The notes: generated by a model from the sequence alone, not told the origin. A stretch of DNA of 64,000 nt from Lysobacterales bacterium (GCA_026988115.1 JALSLV010000108.1:1-64000); one strand, 5' to 3'; positions 1 to 9,639 are shown, numbered from the stretch's first letter. A program made the numbers and translations.

Positions 1-75
1 TCGTCTATCTCAAAATAATTTGATGCAGAAATGGGGATTTCTTGTAGTCCCAACTTGTTGATTTTGTTATGAATG

Positions 76-173
76 GTCTAAGCCTATCCGCTCTTGGACT
101 GCGTTATCAGCATTTGCTTTAGAATGACTAGGACTGCATGCTGATGCCTTGCCAAGAACAAATAGGCTTAGAC
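76..173. repeat. Long imperfect hairpin (MITE-like element)
   Basis: Three nested pairs of complementary arms lie symmetrically here: 76-87 with 162-173 (12 of 12 bases), 92-97 with 152-157, and 106-113 with 138-145. The apex is about 24 bases. The size and shape fit a non-autonomous palindromic repeat or a folded RNA. The right arm overlaps the proposed start of the downstream gene, so that start is doubtful. No second copy was found by eye in this window. Confidence 0.6.
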
Positions 174-718
174 TGAATTTGCGGTATTATGTCGCGAGGT
201 TAATATTAGCCGTATTGTTTCTTGCATTGGCATTTCACCATCCTATTGAAGAACTTATAATAAAGATTAATGATAAAAACTGGTATCAAGATCAAGCAAC
301 CCTCATTGAATCCCATGTAGAAGAAGTCAAAACAGAAGGGCAATCCCAGCCAATTAAGTATCGCATCTATGCACACTACCAATACAAATCCATGGGGACA
401 ACGTACGAATCACATAGCATTAGCAAGTTTGGAAAGTACCTTACAACCAACAGTAAGAATGAAGCTTATGAAGCAATTAACAGCTATTTAAAAGCAGGAA
501 GTTTGATTGAGGTGAACATTAGTAAAAACCCACCTAAACGTTCATATTTATTTCGAAATAAACTCCCCAGCAGCAATAACCAACTAGAAATCATCATGTT
601 AGTCTTTGCTTTGCTAGCTGTCTATGCACTGAATATAACCCTAAAGCAATTGAGAAACCTTTCACAAAAAGACATTAAAGCCAAACATTCTAAACATTTT
701 GGTCAACCAATTTCCTAA
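149..718 (+). CDS. Small two-TM membrane protein, possibly DUF3592-like
   Basis: A 189-residue protein with a hydrophobic segment near residues 13-28 and a second near 147-163. A polar, presumably extracytoplasmic domain of about 115 residues lies between them, and the C-terminus is basic. That layout and the central repeat of Tyr/Gly residues resemble DUF3592 proteins, but the match is from general appearance only. The first usable start is TTG at 149, which lies inside a hairpin repeat and has no clear ribosome binding site. A TTG at 179, just before the first hydrophobic segment, is an equally plausible start. Function unknown. Confidence 0.6.
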   Translation: MPRTNRLRLNLRYYVARLILAVLFLALAFHHPIEELIIKINDKNWYQDQATLIESHVEEVKTEGQSQPIKYRIYAHYQYKSMGTTYESHSISKFGKYLTTNSKNEAYEAINSYLKAGSLIEVNISKNPPKRSYLFRNKLPSSNNQLEIIMLVFALLAVYALNITLKQLRNLSQKDIKAKHSKHFGQPIS

Positions 719-760
719 AAAGCGTTAGAACAGTTATAAATAATTTAACAGGAGAAAATC

Positions 761-1606
761 ATGAAAATTAAACACCTATTAACACTCGCCGCACTGTCTG
801 TGTCTTTGCATATAAACCCAGCTCTTGGTCAAGACAACATAACAATTGTCGCACCAACCTCTGAAGCAGCCGATGGACTGGATTTGCAAGCAGTCAGTGA
901 GTTATTTGCTGAAACAAAAAATCTTGAAGATTTTGAAAAAGCCTTAAATGATCCAGATGAAGGATTAAACAACCTCGACTTGGATGGCAATGGAGAAGTG
1001 GATTATATTCGTCTGGTCGAAGAAGTTGCCAATGACGCTCACCTCATAATATTACAAGCAGCCATTGGTCCTGATGAATTTCAAGATGTTGCCACCATAG
1101 AAGTTGAAAAAAGTGGTGACAATTACACCATGCAAGTTCATGGTAATGTCCTTATCTATGGAGAAAACTATTATTACCACCCAACACATGTACACATCCA
1201 TACCTGGCCAATTATCACCTGGATTTTCCGTCCAGCTTACCGCCCTTATCATTCGCGCTTTTATTTTGGCTTTTACCCAAGGTGGTGGCATCCTTTCCAC
1301 CCATTACACCACACCGTCTACAGAAATAGAGTTGTTCGCTATACTGGAAGAAATACGTTTGTTGCCAAACATGTGAGCCGTGTCCATACCATTAATCGCT
1401 TCAATTACAAACCTCATACATCAAAAAAAGTGACTAATAGAGTGACTGTCAGACACAATGGCAGAACCACAACAGTTAAAAAAACCAAAAAAGTAACGCA
1501 TCATAGGAATGGCAACACTACGGTTAAACGCACAAAAAAAGTTACAACTAAGAAAAATGGTCGCAAGAAAACGGTGAAGAAAACTCGCGTTAAGAAAAAA
1601 AGATAA
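761..1606 (+). CDS. Secreted protein with EF-hand-like loop and highly basic repeat tail
   Basis: Begins with a signal peptide (cleavage likely after residue 23, ALG-QD). Residues 65-82 contain an EF-hand-type calcium loop (D-L-D-G-N-G-E-V-D-Y) within a conserved-looking globular part. A His/Tyr/Trp-rich stretch (about 145-195) follows. The last 70 residues are almost entirely Lys, Arg, Thr and Val, built from degenerate repeats of the form HNGRTTTVKKTKKVT. An AGGAG site precedes the ATG at good spacing. The export signal and strongly cationic tail suggest binding to nucleic acid, lipopolysaccharide or matrix in the envelope, but this is inference. I do not know a function for the family. Confidence 0.8.
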   Translation: MKIKHLLTLAALSVSLHINPALGQDNITIVAPTSEAADGLDLQAVSELFAETKNLEDFEKALNDPDEGLNNLDLDGNGEVDYIRLVEEVANDAHLIILQAAIGPDEFQDVATIEVEKSGDNYTMQVHGNVLIYGENYYYHPTHVHIHTWPIITWIFRPAYRPYHSRFYFGFYPRWWHPFHPLHHTVYRNRVVRYTGRNTFVAKHVSRVHTINRFNYKPHTSKKVTNRVTVRHNGRTTTVKKTKKVTHHRNGNTTVKRTKKVTTKKNGRKKTVKKTRVKKKR

Positions 1607-1635
1607 ACCAACATGGGTAAAACAAAAAACATAGT

Positions 1636-1715
1636 TCATTGCGAGGAGCATAAGCGACGCGACACCAAACGGCAAGGACAGCCGTTTGGTGCCACGTCGT
1701 CCCTCCTCGCAATGA
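1636..1715. repeat. Dispersed palindromic repeat, complete copy
   Basis: Outer arms TCATTGCGAGGAG (1636-1648) and its complement (1703-1715) enclose a second complementary pair built on CCAAACGGC/GCCGTTTGG. The element sits between two convergent genes and could also act as a bidirectional transcription barrier. Partial copies occur near 12118, 40550, 40677, 40725 and 53884 in this window. Repeats with this core are found in many unrelated bacterial genomes. Confidence 0.85.
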
Positions 1716-1802
1716 CCTGATTCTTTTTAAGCTTTAATAAAAAAAAGTGACAATAAACTATAAAAGCCCTTTCGCTGTGCGATAAAGTCTTTTTATTGAA
1801 AA

Positions 1803-4070
1803 TTACTGTTGCAATTGTTCCAACAATCCTTGGTTTTCAGCCTTCCATGCTTCGTTGTAGGCTTCTTTGGCTTCTAGCATAATGGCAAGGGCTTCCACTT
1901 TTTTACCTAAATTACTTAACACTTGGGCTTTAATTTCTAAATAAGGGTTGGGATTGGGGTTGTATTGTTCAATATTGGTTAATATTTCTAGGGCTTTATC
2001 GGGGTCGCTATCTTGGTATATTTTTGCCATGACATTTTGCGCATCCACATAAAACTTAAAATCCGAGGAGACTTTTGCTTGTTCGGAAATTTTATTGATT
2101 AAGGCTATGGCTTCATTATTGTTGTGTATTTGTTGATAAAAACGTGCCAAATACAAATCCATATAAATTTGATAACGTTCTAAGCCAGGGTTTTGAAATA
2201 ATTTGTTTTTCTCTCTCCAAGCCGCCTCAAAATTCACTTTGTCTTTTCGAGCAACTAGTATCTCCATTTGCAAAAATACGTTGTTAAGCAACATGCCCAT
2301 ATTGCTGGTTTTTTTTGCCAATGCGGAGGCTTTATCCAGTTCTTTCTGGCAATAATCAAAATTATTGAAGTTTAATTCTAGGGAGATATCGTAAAAATTG
2401 TAAATCAAAGTAATGTGATCCGATTTGATTTCGCGTGCTATTGTCGCAATGCGATCAATCACCTCACGCGCTTCGGTGAATAATCCTCGTTCTATAAGAT
2501 ACGATGCCAAAACTCCTAAACCTGTTCCCATGGCGACACTTTTATCGTCATTTATTTCCATTAAGCTGATAGACTGTCTTTTTAAATCCAAACCTTTTTG
2601 CCATTGGTTGTTAAAAAACAATAACACTGACATACTATCCAAAATCTGTGCTTGGTCTTTAATATCATGAGCTAGTTTTGCATAGTATAAGGATTTTTCA
2701 AATAGTTTATAAACATCATCGCCAGTTGAAGTGTTGTTTAATAGTTTTGCTTGTCCATAATAACTTTGAGCAAATAATCTTGGAAACAACTTATCATTGA
2801 TATTAAGGATGGCTTGTTTATAAAATTTAAGGGAATCAACGGCATTGCCCAAGTAAGAATAGGAATCAGCAAGAATAATGTTAATTTTCGCTTTTTTTAA
2901 CTCACCAACATTCTGGTTTTGACTAAGAAAACCCGTCAACTCATCAACCGATTGGGTAAACTTATTTTTAAACATATAGTTTTGGGCAATGTTCATATGA
3001 ATAACCGCACTGTTATTCTTATAAAAAGGGGTAGAAATCAAAGTCTTGAGTTGTAACAAACTTTTATCGTATTGACTTAATTGAGTATAAACTTGCGACA
3101 ACATTAAACGTGCTTGGTAATTTTTGTCATTGTTTTGTAAAACATCATCCAGTATTTGTTTGCTCTTTAACCAATTTTTGCTGTCATAGTAGTGTTTGAC
3201 TTGCATTAATTGTTCTGCATCGGCGTTATTGATGAATAATTCACCAACACCTTTGTGGAAATTTGCTACAAATTGGTTTTGGGCATTGCTTAACTCGATT
3301 AAACTGCTTGCACTTATTTTAACCGTTTTGACGGTTTTCATGCCCTTAGTGATTTCTATCACCGCATCGTAAACTTCGCCATGTTTTTTGACCCGTGTTT
3401 GCATCATGACTAAATAATTATCAATTTGCCAATTTTTATTTAAAGCCTCATTTGCAGATTGACTTATATCATCAAATAGGACTTTTCCTTCGGAATTCAG
3501 GTTGTTAAAAGTGGATTTTATCAGCTTATTAATGTTTTTAGCATCCGCAGCATTGGTGTTTTCATCAAACACCATTGGTAACATTAATAGGCGTTGGTTT
3601 TTGTTGAGGTGTTCGATAGGGATTGCTTTACTCTCGTGCGTATTTTGTTTAACAACAAACCAAACAATCCCCGCAATAAGGATTAAAACAGGAAAAATAA
3701 AGCTAAATTTTCTCTTTAATTTTGTATCAACAGCTAAATCTTGATTGGTATCACTTTTTACTTGCTTGCGTTCAACCTTGCCTTCAAAACTAATGCCATG
3801 ACCAAAATGAGTTACCAAAATTTTTGGTTTTAATGGGTCTTCTTCAATCACATTGCGTAATTTTGATAAGGTTTTTTCAATGGAGTTTTCCGTAACGGTT
3901 CGTCCCCACACTTCATCCATTAAGGTTTGTTTGGAAATAGTGGTATTGGGGTGATTGATAAAATAATTAAATAATTTACGCTGAATTTTGGTGAGCTTAT
4001 ATTCTTCCACAGATTTCACCACTAAACCATTGGAATCATCGTAGGAAAAGTTGTTGATTTTGAGCAGCAT
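1803..4070 (-). CDS. CadC/ToxR-like membrane-anchored transcriptional regulator with TPR sensor domain
   Basis: 755 residues. Residues 25-97 form an OmpR/CadC-type winged helix, including TISKQTLMDEVWGR and a wing ending in HFGHGISFEG. A linker and one transmembrane helix (about 123-140) follow, then a roughly 600-residue periplasmic region whose C-terminal half is helical repeats of TPR type (about 290-745). Such one-component regulators bind DNA on the cytoplasmic side and sense on the outside. The gene is divergent from a three-gene exported-protein operon. The 240-bp gap contains direct repeats suited to an OmpR-type wing, so that operon is the likely target (inference). The ATG start sits directly before the winged helix. 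Confidence 0.85.
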   Translation of the reverse strand: MLLKINNFSYDDSNGLVVKSVEEYKLTKIQRKLFNYFINHPNTTISKQTLMDEVWGRTVTENSIEKTLSKLRNVIEEDPLKPKILVTHFGHGISFEGKVERKQVKSDTNQDLAVDTKLKRKFSFIFPVLILIAGIVWFVVKQNTHESKAIPIEHLNKNQRLLMLPMVFDENTNAADAKNINKLIKSTFNNLNSEGKVLFDDISQSANEALNKNWQIDNYLVMMQTRVKKHGEVYDAVIEITKGMKTVKTVKISASSLIELSNAQNQFVANFHKGVGELFINNADAEQLMQVKHYYDSKNWLKSKQILDDVLQNNDKNYQARLMLSQVYTQLSQYDKSLLQLKTLISTPFYKNNSAVIHMNIAQNYMFKNKFTQSVDELTGFLSQNQNVGELKKAKINIILADSYSYLGNAVDSLKFYKQAILNINDKLFPRLFAQSYYGQAKLLNNTSTGDDVYKLFEKSLYYAKLAHDIKDQAQILDSMSVLLFFNNQWQKGLDLKRQSISLMEINDDKSVAMGTGLGVLASYLIERGLFTEAREVIDRIATIAREIKSDHITLIYNFYDISLELNFNNFDYCQKELDKASALAKKTSNMGMLLNNVFLQMEILVARKDKVNFEAAWREKNKLFQNPGLERYQIYMDLYLARFYQQIHNNNEAIALINKISEQAKVSSDFKFYVDAQNVMAKIYQDSDPDKALEILTNIEQYNPNPNPYLEIKAQVLSNLGKKVEALAIMLEAKEAYNEAWKAENQGLLEQLQQ

Positions 4071-4210
4071 AGAATAAATTATTTAAAAAAATGGTTGATT
4101 AGTCATAGTAACGTATTGGCGATTATTTTTAAATTCATTCTAAGTATTCTGCTTAAATAATTCTTAGTAAAACACCTGAAAACAAGTAAATACTTAACCA
4201 CAAGTAAAAA

Positions 4211-4255
4211 GTCAGCAAATAGTCAGGCAATGGTCAGGCAATGGTCAGATGTCAG
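4211..4255 (+). promoter_or_regulatory. GTCAG direct repeats, candidate operator of the CadC-like regulator
   Basis: GTCAG occurs at 4211, 4222, 4233, 4244 and 4251. The first four are spaced exactly 11 bases, and the second and third repeats are identical over 11 bases (GTCAGGCAATG). OmpR-family winged helices bind tandem direct repeats about one helical turn apart. The array ends where a -35 box would be expected for the -10 at 4270, which is the arrangement of an activated promoter. Confidence 0.6.
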
Positions 4256-4269
4256 ATTTATACAAAAGC

Positions 4270-4275
4270 TATACT
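4270..4275 (+). promoter_or_regulatory. -10 box (TATACT) of the surface-protein operon
   Basis: A good -10 hexamer lies 37 bases before the start codon at 4313. No recognisable -35 lies at 17 bases upstream; the GTCAG array occupies that place. This suggests dependence on an activator. Confidence 0.5.
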
Positions 4276-4312
4276 TCAGCCCTAAAATTAACAAATAATT
4301 GAGGAAAGCAAA

Positions 4313-5554
4313 ATGTCAAATAACTTTTGTAAAACGACCTGCCTATTTTTACTACCAATGATTTTATTATCTACAAAATTATTGGCAGCCCCCAGTGATC
4401 ATTTTGTTACCACGTGGGAAACTACCGTTGGTGATACGATTATTACCATTCCAACTTTTCCGGGTGAAACTTATAGTTATGCCATTGACTGGGACAATGA
4501 CATGGTTCCTGATGAAACAGGTATCACAGGTGATGCCACACATGATTATGGTGTTGCTGGTGTACATACCATTCGTATATTTGGCACTTTTCCACAAATC
4601 TATTTTAATAATTCAGGTGATAAGGACAAGATATTAAGTATAGACCAATGGGGAACAAACTCTTGGGCTTCAATGGATAGTGCCTTTGAAGGCACATCAA
4701 ATTTAATCAATAAAGCCAGTGATATCCCTAATTTAAGTAATGTAGTTACACTATTACAAATGTTTTTTCAAGCAAGTTCTATAGGCTCACCATTAGATAC
4801 AGGTAATTGGAATTGGGACATAAGCAATGTTACAGCATTCGGTAGCATGTTTGACCAAGCTACATTATTCAACAAAGATATTGGTAACTGGGATACTACC
4901 AATGCTGAAATATTTTCAACCATGTTTCAAAACGCCTCATCATTTAACCAAGACATAAGCAATTGGTCAACAGCAAATGTTATCTCAATGGGCAGTATGT
5001 TCAATCATGCCACTTCATTTAATCAAGATTTAAGTGGTTGGAACTTTGAGGCTGTATTCTTAGGTTTTAATAATTTTCTTATAGATACACCTTTTTCAAC
5101 AGAAAATTATGATGCTTTATTGATCGCATGGGATAATCAAAATGTGCACTCTGGATTACTTCTTATTGTTGGTACTATTTCTTATTGTTCACAAGCAGCA
5201 GTTGATGCACGGGCAAACTTGACTACTAATGATGGCTGGATGATTACCGATGGTGGTCACACAAATGCTTGTGATGTTCTTTTTGAAAATAGCTTTGAAA
5301 ATGTTATTGTTGTTAAAACAGCTCGAAAACAAATCACTTATGATTTCTCAAAAATCAATCCAGACACATTGGGATACCAACCCGAAATTATCATAAAGGG
5401 TCTGGATGATAACAACAAAGTAAACATGAAAATACATATCAGAAATGATTTAGGCATTTTTCAAGTCAGAGCAAGTTACCTTAGAGATAAAAAGTGGTTA
5501 GCGCAGCAGTGGATAACGATAGAAAACAATAAAACAATAACATTACAATGGTGA
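4313..5554 (+). CDS. BspA-family (DUF285) repeat surface protein with internal FENSFE motif
   Basis: 413 residues with a signal peptide cleaved near residue 25. An N-terminal PKD-like beta domain (about 30-110) contains WDNDMVPDETG. BspA/DUF285 leucine-rich-type repeats follow (about 120-255), with the recurring unit D-I-S-N-V/W-x-T-x-N-x-x-x-F-x-x-M-F-x-x-A-x-x-F-N-x-D. Residues 323-329 read LFENSFE, like the terminal motif of the next gene, but 84 further residues of beta-rich sequence follow it. A GAGGAAAG ribosome binding site precedes the ATG. It is the first gene of a three-gene exported-protein operon and is probably exposed or secreted. BspA repeats often mediate adhesion, but no ligand can be inferred. 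Confidence 0.82.
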   Translation: MSNNFCKTTCLFLLPMILLSTKLLAAPSDHFVTTWETTVGDTIITIPTFPGETYSYAIDWDNDMVPDETGITGDATHDYGVAGVHTIRIFGTFPQIYFNNSGDKDKILSIDQWGTNSWASMDSAFEGTSNLINKASDIPNLSNVVTLLQMFFQASSIGSPLDTGNWNWDISNVTAFGSMFDQATLFNKDIGNWDTTNAEIFSTMFQNASSFNQDISNWSTANVISMGSMFNHATSFNQDLSGWNFEAVFLGFNNFLIDTPFSTENYDALLIAWDNQNVHSGLLLIVGTISYCSQAAVDARANLTTNDGWMITDGGHTNACDVLFENSFENVIVVKTARKQITYDFSKINPDTLGYQPEIIIKGLDDNNKVNMKIHIRNDLGIFQVRASYLRDKKWLAQQWITIENNKTITLQW

Positions 5555-5577
5555 ATAAAATGATTGGGGAAAACAAA

Positions 5578-8358
5578 ATGAAGAAATCGATACATTTATT
5601 AATATTAATACTCATAACATCTTCATCAGCATTTTCTGGGGTTCTAACTTGGTTAAATCCTCCTGAATTTGATATAGGCTATGAAGGAAATAGTGCCGAT
5701 AGTACAAGTTATCTCGGTATTTCAGCCAATGGTCAATACGTTACATTTGTAAGCACTTCATCCAACTTGGTTGCCAATGACACCAATGGCACTCAAGATT
5801 ATTATGTTAAAAATCTTGATACTGAGCAAATTACTATAATTAATACAGATGAACAAGGTGTTTTTCTTCCTTCATATTCTGTTGGAAATACGACTAACCC
5901 GACAAATGACGGCAAATTTATTGCCTTCACCAGTTCAGCAGATAGCTTGCCTTTTCCATCTAATAGCATTACAGCCTATCATTTGTACATTAAAGATATT
6001 GAGACAAATGCCGTTCATACACTATTATATAATGGTACAGCAGTTGTTACGACAGATTATCAAATTCATCTATCCTCAGATGGTTTATTTTTCTATTTTA
6101 CTACTGATGATTCCTTGGCTGCAAATGATTTAAACACGACAAGCGATGTCTATGTGTATGACAAAACCAATGCGACTTATGAACTTATAAGTATAGACAG
6201 TAATGGATTTGCCGCCGGTTTCTCTACGCTTCTCTCTGTTTCTAACAATGGTCGTTTCATCAACTTTGAATCAAATGGTGATGTATTACCCGTTGTCAAT
6301 GGCTTAACGGGAACTTTTGGTTTTATTCGTGATCTTGATTTTAGTACAACCAATATTTATACCGTTGATAACTTGGACGTACCAGTAGCTGACTCTTTGG
6401 ATGCCAGTGAAGTCTCAAATAATGGAGTCACTTATTTTTGTTCCTCAAGTGATCTTATTGATGCTAATGACAATAATGGCTTGAATGATTTGTTTGTCTA
6501 TGACGCGGGTATTGTCACTTTGTTTCCTTTTCCTAATATGGCTACAGGTATTAGTGATTTCGGATGTGATGAAACAACTAAAATTAATGTAAGCAACAAC
6601 AATTCAAAATTTTATTTGCTGCATCAATCTAACCAAATAGTTCCACCCATTATAAGCGATGGTAATAAAGTCATGTTTATCAACTTAACAACACAACAAA
6701 GTTTTATTGTCAGTCAAGTTAACAATGAAGGGTTTGAAGTTTTAAACCTAAATGCTTCTGATAATTTAAGTGATATTATCATCGCAACCAAATCAACTGT
6801 TGGTTTAGCAACAATTCAAAGCACGCAAATTAAGGCTGTGCACTTTAACAATCAGACAGGGTTTGATGTTATTTCAAAGGCTGTAACCCCACCTCAAATA
6901 CAAAATTCTTCAATTGGTGGAGGACATATATCTCATGACCTGAATTGGGTTGCGTATATGAGTAATGCCGACAATATAGTTCCGAGGGTTATCAATGAAA
7001 ATTCTAGGGATTTGTATTTAAAAAACCGCAATACAGGCGTAATAAACAGAATCGGTTATGAGTTGGAATACGAGCCATATGGTTTTAATGCATTTTTTAG
7101 TATGTCCAGCAATGGACGATACAGCGTTTTTAGAAGCAATTATTCGCAAGATGCATCACATACACTACTGGATAATGTTTACCTGTTTTTATACGACAAT
7201 TTTGATCAGAGTCATACTCAAATTGCCAGCTCGTGTAACAGCCCAAAAGTGAATAATGATGGAAATGTCGTTTTCTCTTCAACAAACGGTACATTAGTAG
7301 CCAATGACAATGGAGGCAGAGATGTTTTCATCTATGACAAGGTCAATGCCACTATTCAGATAATAAGCGTCAATGACCAGAATTTACCAGCTAATAATCT
7401 AAGTGAGACTCCAGATATAGGTGGTTCAGGAGTTTCTACATGGATTGTTTTTAGTTCTCGCGCTACTGATTTAATAGCCAATGATAATAACAACATGAAA
7501 GACGTCTTTATGGTTAACTGGCCTAGTGGGCAGATTTCCCGCATCTCTGAAATAACTGGTGTGGGAGGCGATTTATCCTCGGATAATCCACGTATATCAA
7601 GCGATACCACAACAATCACATTTGAAACAAAATCAAGTAATTTAATAGGAGCTGCAGCAACTAGCAACCCACAAGTTATGGTTTATGATAGAGTGCTAAA
7701 CTCTTTAAATGTTATCAGCTATGACTATTTAGGCGGCTTTGCAGGAACGTATATAAATAATCCAATGCCCTCAGCTAATGGCAGATTCATTGCATTTCAC
7801 ACCACAGTCAAAGTGGTAATAAATGACACTAACAATGATTTTGATATTTATGTATTTGATAGGCAAACAAATCAAATGACTCGAATTAGCCAATACCAAG
7901 ATGGCACAGATTATGACACACATTCTATTCTTTATGACCTGATTGTTGATGATAGCCAAAACCCACCATTAATCAATGTATTGTTTTATAGTCAAAATCA
8001 TCTTATTAATAATTATTTTGGTTTAAACATACCACCAATTTCTAACCAACAACTCTATTTAATGCAATCTGGAGGCACACCTAAAAGCATACAACTTGAC
8101 ATAACTGGAAATGGTGAAGTTGTAGACAATATAGGCTTTAACTGCATAACTAACTGTTCACAAACCTACGAATTGGGTCAAAGTGTTACACTCACAGCAA
8201 CTGCAAACAGTGGTTCTGCATTTATGCACTGGCAGGGAGATGAATGTAACAATTCTAGCAACTTAAATTGTACTGTTTATATCAATGACAATAAATCAAT
8301 ACAAGCTATTTTTGCAACAGTCACTGACACGATTTTTAATAACGGTTTTGAAAACTAA
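5578..8358 (+). CDS. Secreted beta-propeller protein with C-terminal repeat domain and NGFE tail
   Basis: About 926 residues from the ATG at 5578, which has GGGGAA at good spacing and leads straight into a signal peptide (MKKSIHLLILILITSSSAFS). An upstream in-frame ATG at 5548 overlaps the preceding stop and is less likely. Most of the protein is a series of 40-60 residue units of TolB/WD40-like type, for example ISANGQYVTFVSTSSNL followed by V-A-N-D-x-N-x-x-x-D-x-Y-V. The C-terminal 80 residues (ITGNGEVV, LTATANSGSAFMHWQGD) resemble the divergent InlB B-repeat fold. The protein ends IFNNGFEN, a short terminal motif shared with the protease at 29994. Probably extracellular; ligand unknown. 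Confidence 0.8.
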   Translation: MKKSIHLLILILITSSSAFSGVLTWLNPPEFDIGYEGNSADSTSYLGISANGQYVTFVSTSSNLVANDTNGTQDYYVKNLDTEQITIINTDEQGVFLPSYSVGNTTNPTNDGKFIAFTSSADSLPFPSNSITAYHLYIKDIETNAVHTLLYNGTAVVTTDYQIHLSSDGLFFYFTTDDSLAANDLNTTSDVYVYDKTNATYELISIDSNGFAAGFSTLLSVSNNGRFINFESNGDVLPVVNGLTGTFGFIRDLDFSTTNIYTVDNLDVPVADSLDASEVSNNGVTYFCSSSDLIDANDNNGLNDLFVYDAGIVTLFPFPNMATGISDFGCDETTKINVSNNNSKFYLLHQSNQIVPPIISDGNKVMFINLTTQQSFIVSQVNNEGFEVLNLNASDNLSDIIIATKSTVGLATIQSTQIKAVHFNNQTGFDVISKAVTPPQIQNSSIGGGHISHDLNWVAYMSNADNIVPRVINENSRDLYLKNRNTGVINRIGYELEYEPYGFNAFFSMSSNGRYSVFRSNYSQDASHTLLDNVYLFLYDNFDQSHTQIASSCNSPKVNNDGNVVFSSTNGTLVANDNGGRDVFIYDKVNATIQIISVNDQNLPANNLSETPDIGGSGVSTWIVFSSRATDLIANDNNNMKDVFMVNWPSGQISRISEITGVGGDLSSDNPRISSDTTTITFETKSSNLIGAAATSNPQVMVYDRVLNSLNVISYDYLGGFAGTYINNPMPSANGRFIAFHTTVKVVINDTNNDFDIYVFDRQTNQMTRISQYQDGTDYDTHSILYDLIVDDSQNPPLINVLFYSQNHLINNYFGLNIPPISNQQLYLMQSGGTPKSIQLDITGNGEVVDNIGFNCITNCSQTYELGQSVTLTATANSGSAFMHWQGDECNNSSNLNCTVYINDNKSIQAIFATVTDTIFNNGFEN

Positions 8359-8373
8359 AACCAGGAAAATATT

Positions 8374-9639
8374 ATGAATAAATTAATTTTACTAATTACC
8401 TTCACTCTCATACTAACGGCATGTGGTTCAGATAACGACAACACCAGCGTTGTAAAAGAAGATTTAGAGCCGACACAGTTGTCATTCACATCAAAACCAA
8501 CCGATGAACAAGTCCTTTCTTTTTTACAAAAAAAAGGTCGATTTAATATTGAACTATCAGACAATGCAGGTAAGAACTCGACTTACCAACTCCGCAAAAG
8601 GTGGCAAAAGGGTTTTGCCTACAAAATCAATGCCAAAATTGAAGAATTTCCTGATGCAATTTTACGCGTAGGTGGATTTGTTCAATTTCAAATTAATGGT
8701 CAAAACTACGACTTTGATGTGGTAAAACCATTAACCACACAAGTATTGGGATTAGACATTCCTAAAGAGAGTGTGCTGCTTGATTTAATACAGAAAAACA
8801 TAAAAGTGGCATTGACTAACTACCGTGACCTTGTTTTCAAAGAACCACAAATTACTTTAGCTAGCAAAGAAGATAGAGATGAATTTTGGTACACACCAAA
8901 CTCATTCAAAGTCAAATTTAATATAATTTCTTCAGCCAAAGTTGGTAGTAGCAAAGTCGAAACCACTCAGTGTTTAAGAGGTTTGCGTTTTTACCGAGAT
9001 AAAATAAAAGAGCCTTTTAATCGGATTGTTGGTGAATTAACTAAATGCAGAGTTTTAGAGACCAAGCAATATAGCAATTCAGATTTTAACAAACTTCCAA
9101 CACTGGCATCCATACAAAAAGAAAAACAAGCACAAGCTGAATTAGCCAATCTGGTTGATATTGACATACCAGATTTTAAGGATGAAAAAGAAGCCATGCG
9201 TTTTGTTTATAAAACACTGTATAGTGCCGATAAAGAAACAGCCAAATCCTTGATGATGAAAATGTTTGCCGATATGGCATTTATGCAAGATTCACATGCA
9301 CAACTCAGTGGTGAAGGCTATAGAATAATGCGCGCATTGAATTACTCATTATTTGAAACTGAAATAACTTTTAGTCAATCCTATTGCCCGCAAATGTTTG
9401 TCAAAAGATTAGACGGTGACTCTGGTGAGTTTTGGGATGCGTTAAAAAAATCAAAATTCAGAATATCTATTCAAAAATCTGGTGGGAAAATGGTTAGAGG
9501 TAAAATGGTTGGAGAAAAATATAAACTGTCTAATTTGGAAATCTATACCATATCAAGAAAAAATGACATTGAAATTCTAAAGTCATGGCAACTCGATGAA
9601 TTGTGTGAGGACACAGTTAAAAAAGTTAAACTATTTTAA
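8374..9639 (+). CDS. Lipoprotein of unknown function, third gene of surface operon
   Basis: 421 residues. A lipoprotein signal ends in LTAC (Cys17) and is followed by GSDNDN. Aspartate at position +2 is absent, so outer-membrane sorting is expected. The mature part has no repeat or family that I recognise. It has two Cys in the middle (TTQCLRGLRF, LTKCRVLE) and two near the end (SYCPQMF, ELCED). The AGGA site lies 7 bases before the ATG, and only 15 bases separate it from the preceding gene, so the three genes are probably co-transcribed. It may anchor or assemble the other two exported proteins (speculative). The 3' end overlaps the convergent dioxygenase gene by 14 bases. Confidence 0.75.
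   Translation: MNKLILLITFTLILTACGSDNDNTSVVKEDLEPTQLSFTSKPTDEQVLSFLQKKGRFNIELSDNAGKNSTYQLRKRWQKGFAYKINAKIEEFPDAILRVGGFVQFQINGQNYDFDVVKPLTTQVLGLDIPKESVLLDLIQKNIKVALTNYRDLVFKEPQITLASKEDRDEFWYTPNSFKVKFNIISSAKVGSSKVETTQCLRGLRFYRDKIKEPFNRIVGELTKCRVLETKQYSNSDFNKLPTLASIQKEKQAQAELANLVDIDIPDFKDEKEAMRFVYKTLYSADKETAKSLMMKMFADMAFMQDSHAQLSGEGYRIMRALNYSLFETEITFSQSYCPQMFVKRLDGDSGEFWDALKKSKFRISIQKSGGKMVRGKMVGEKYKLSNLEIYTISRKNDIEILKSWQLDELCEDTVKKVKLF

Noticed and set aside
1104-1376. Reading frames inside the EF-hand protein gene, both strands
   Set aside because: They are in other frames of a gene with a signal peptide and recognisable composition, and no ribosome site fits them.
5548-5577. Upstream ATG for the propeller gene
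   Set aside because: It overlaps the preceding stop and would place the ribosome site and signal peptide inside the protein; ATG 5578 fits better.
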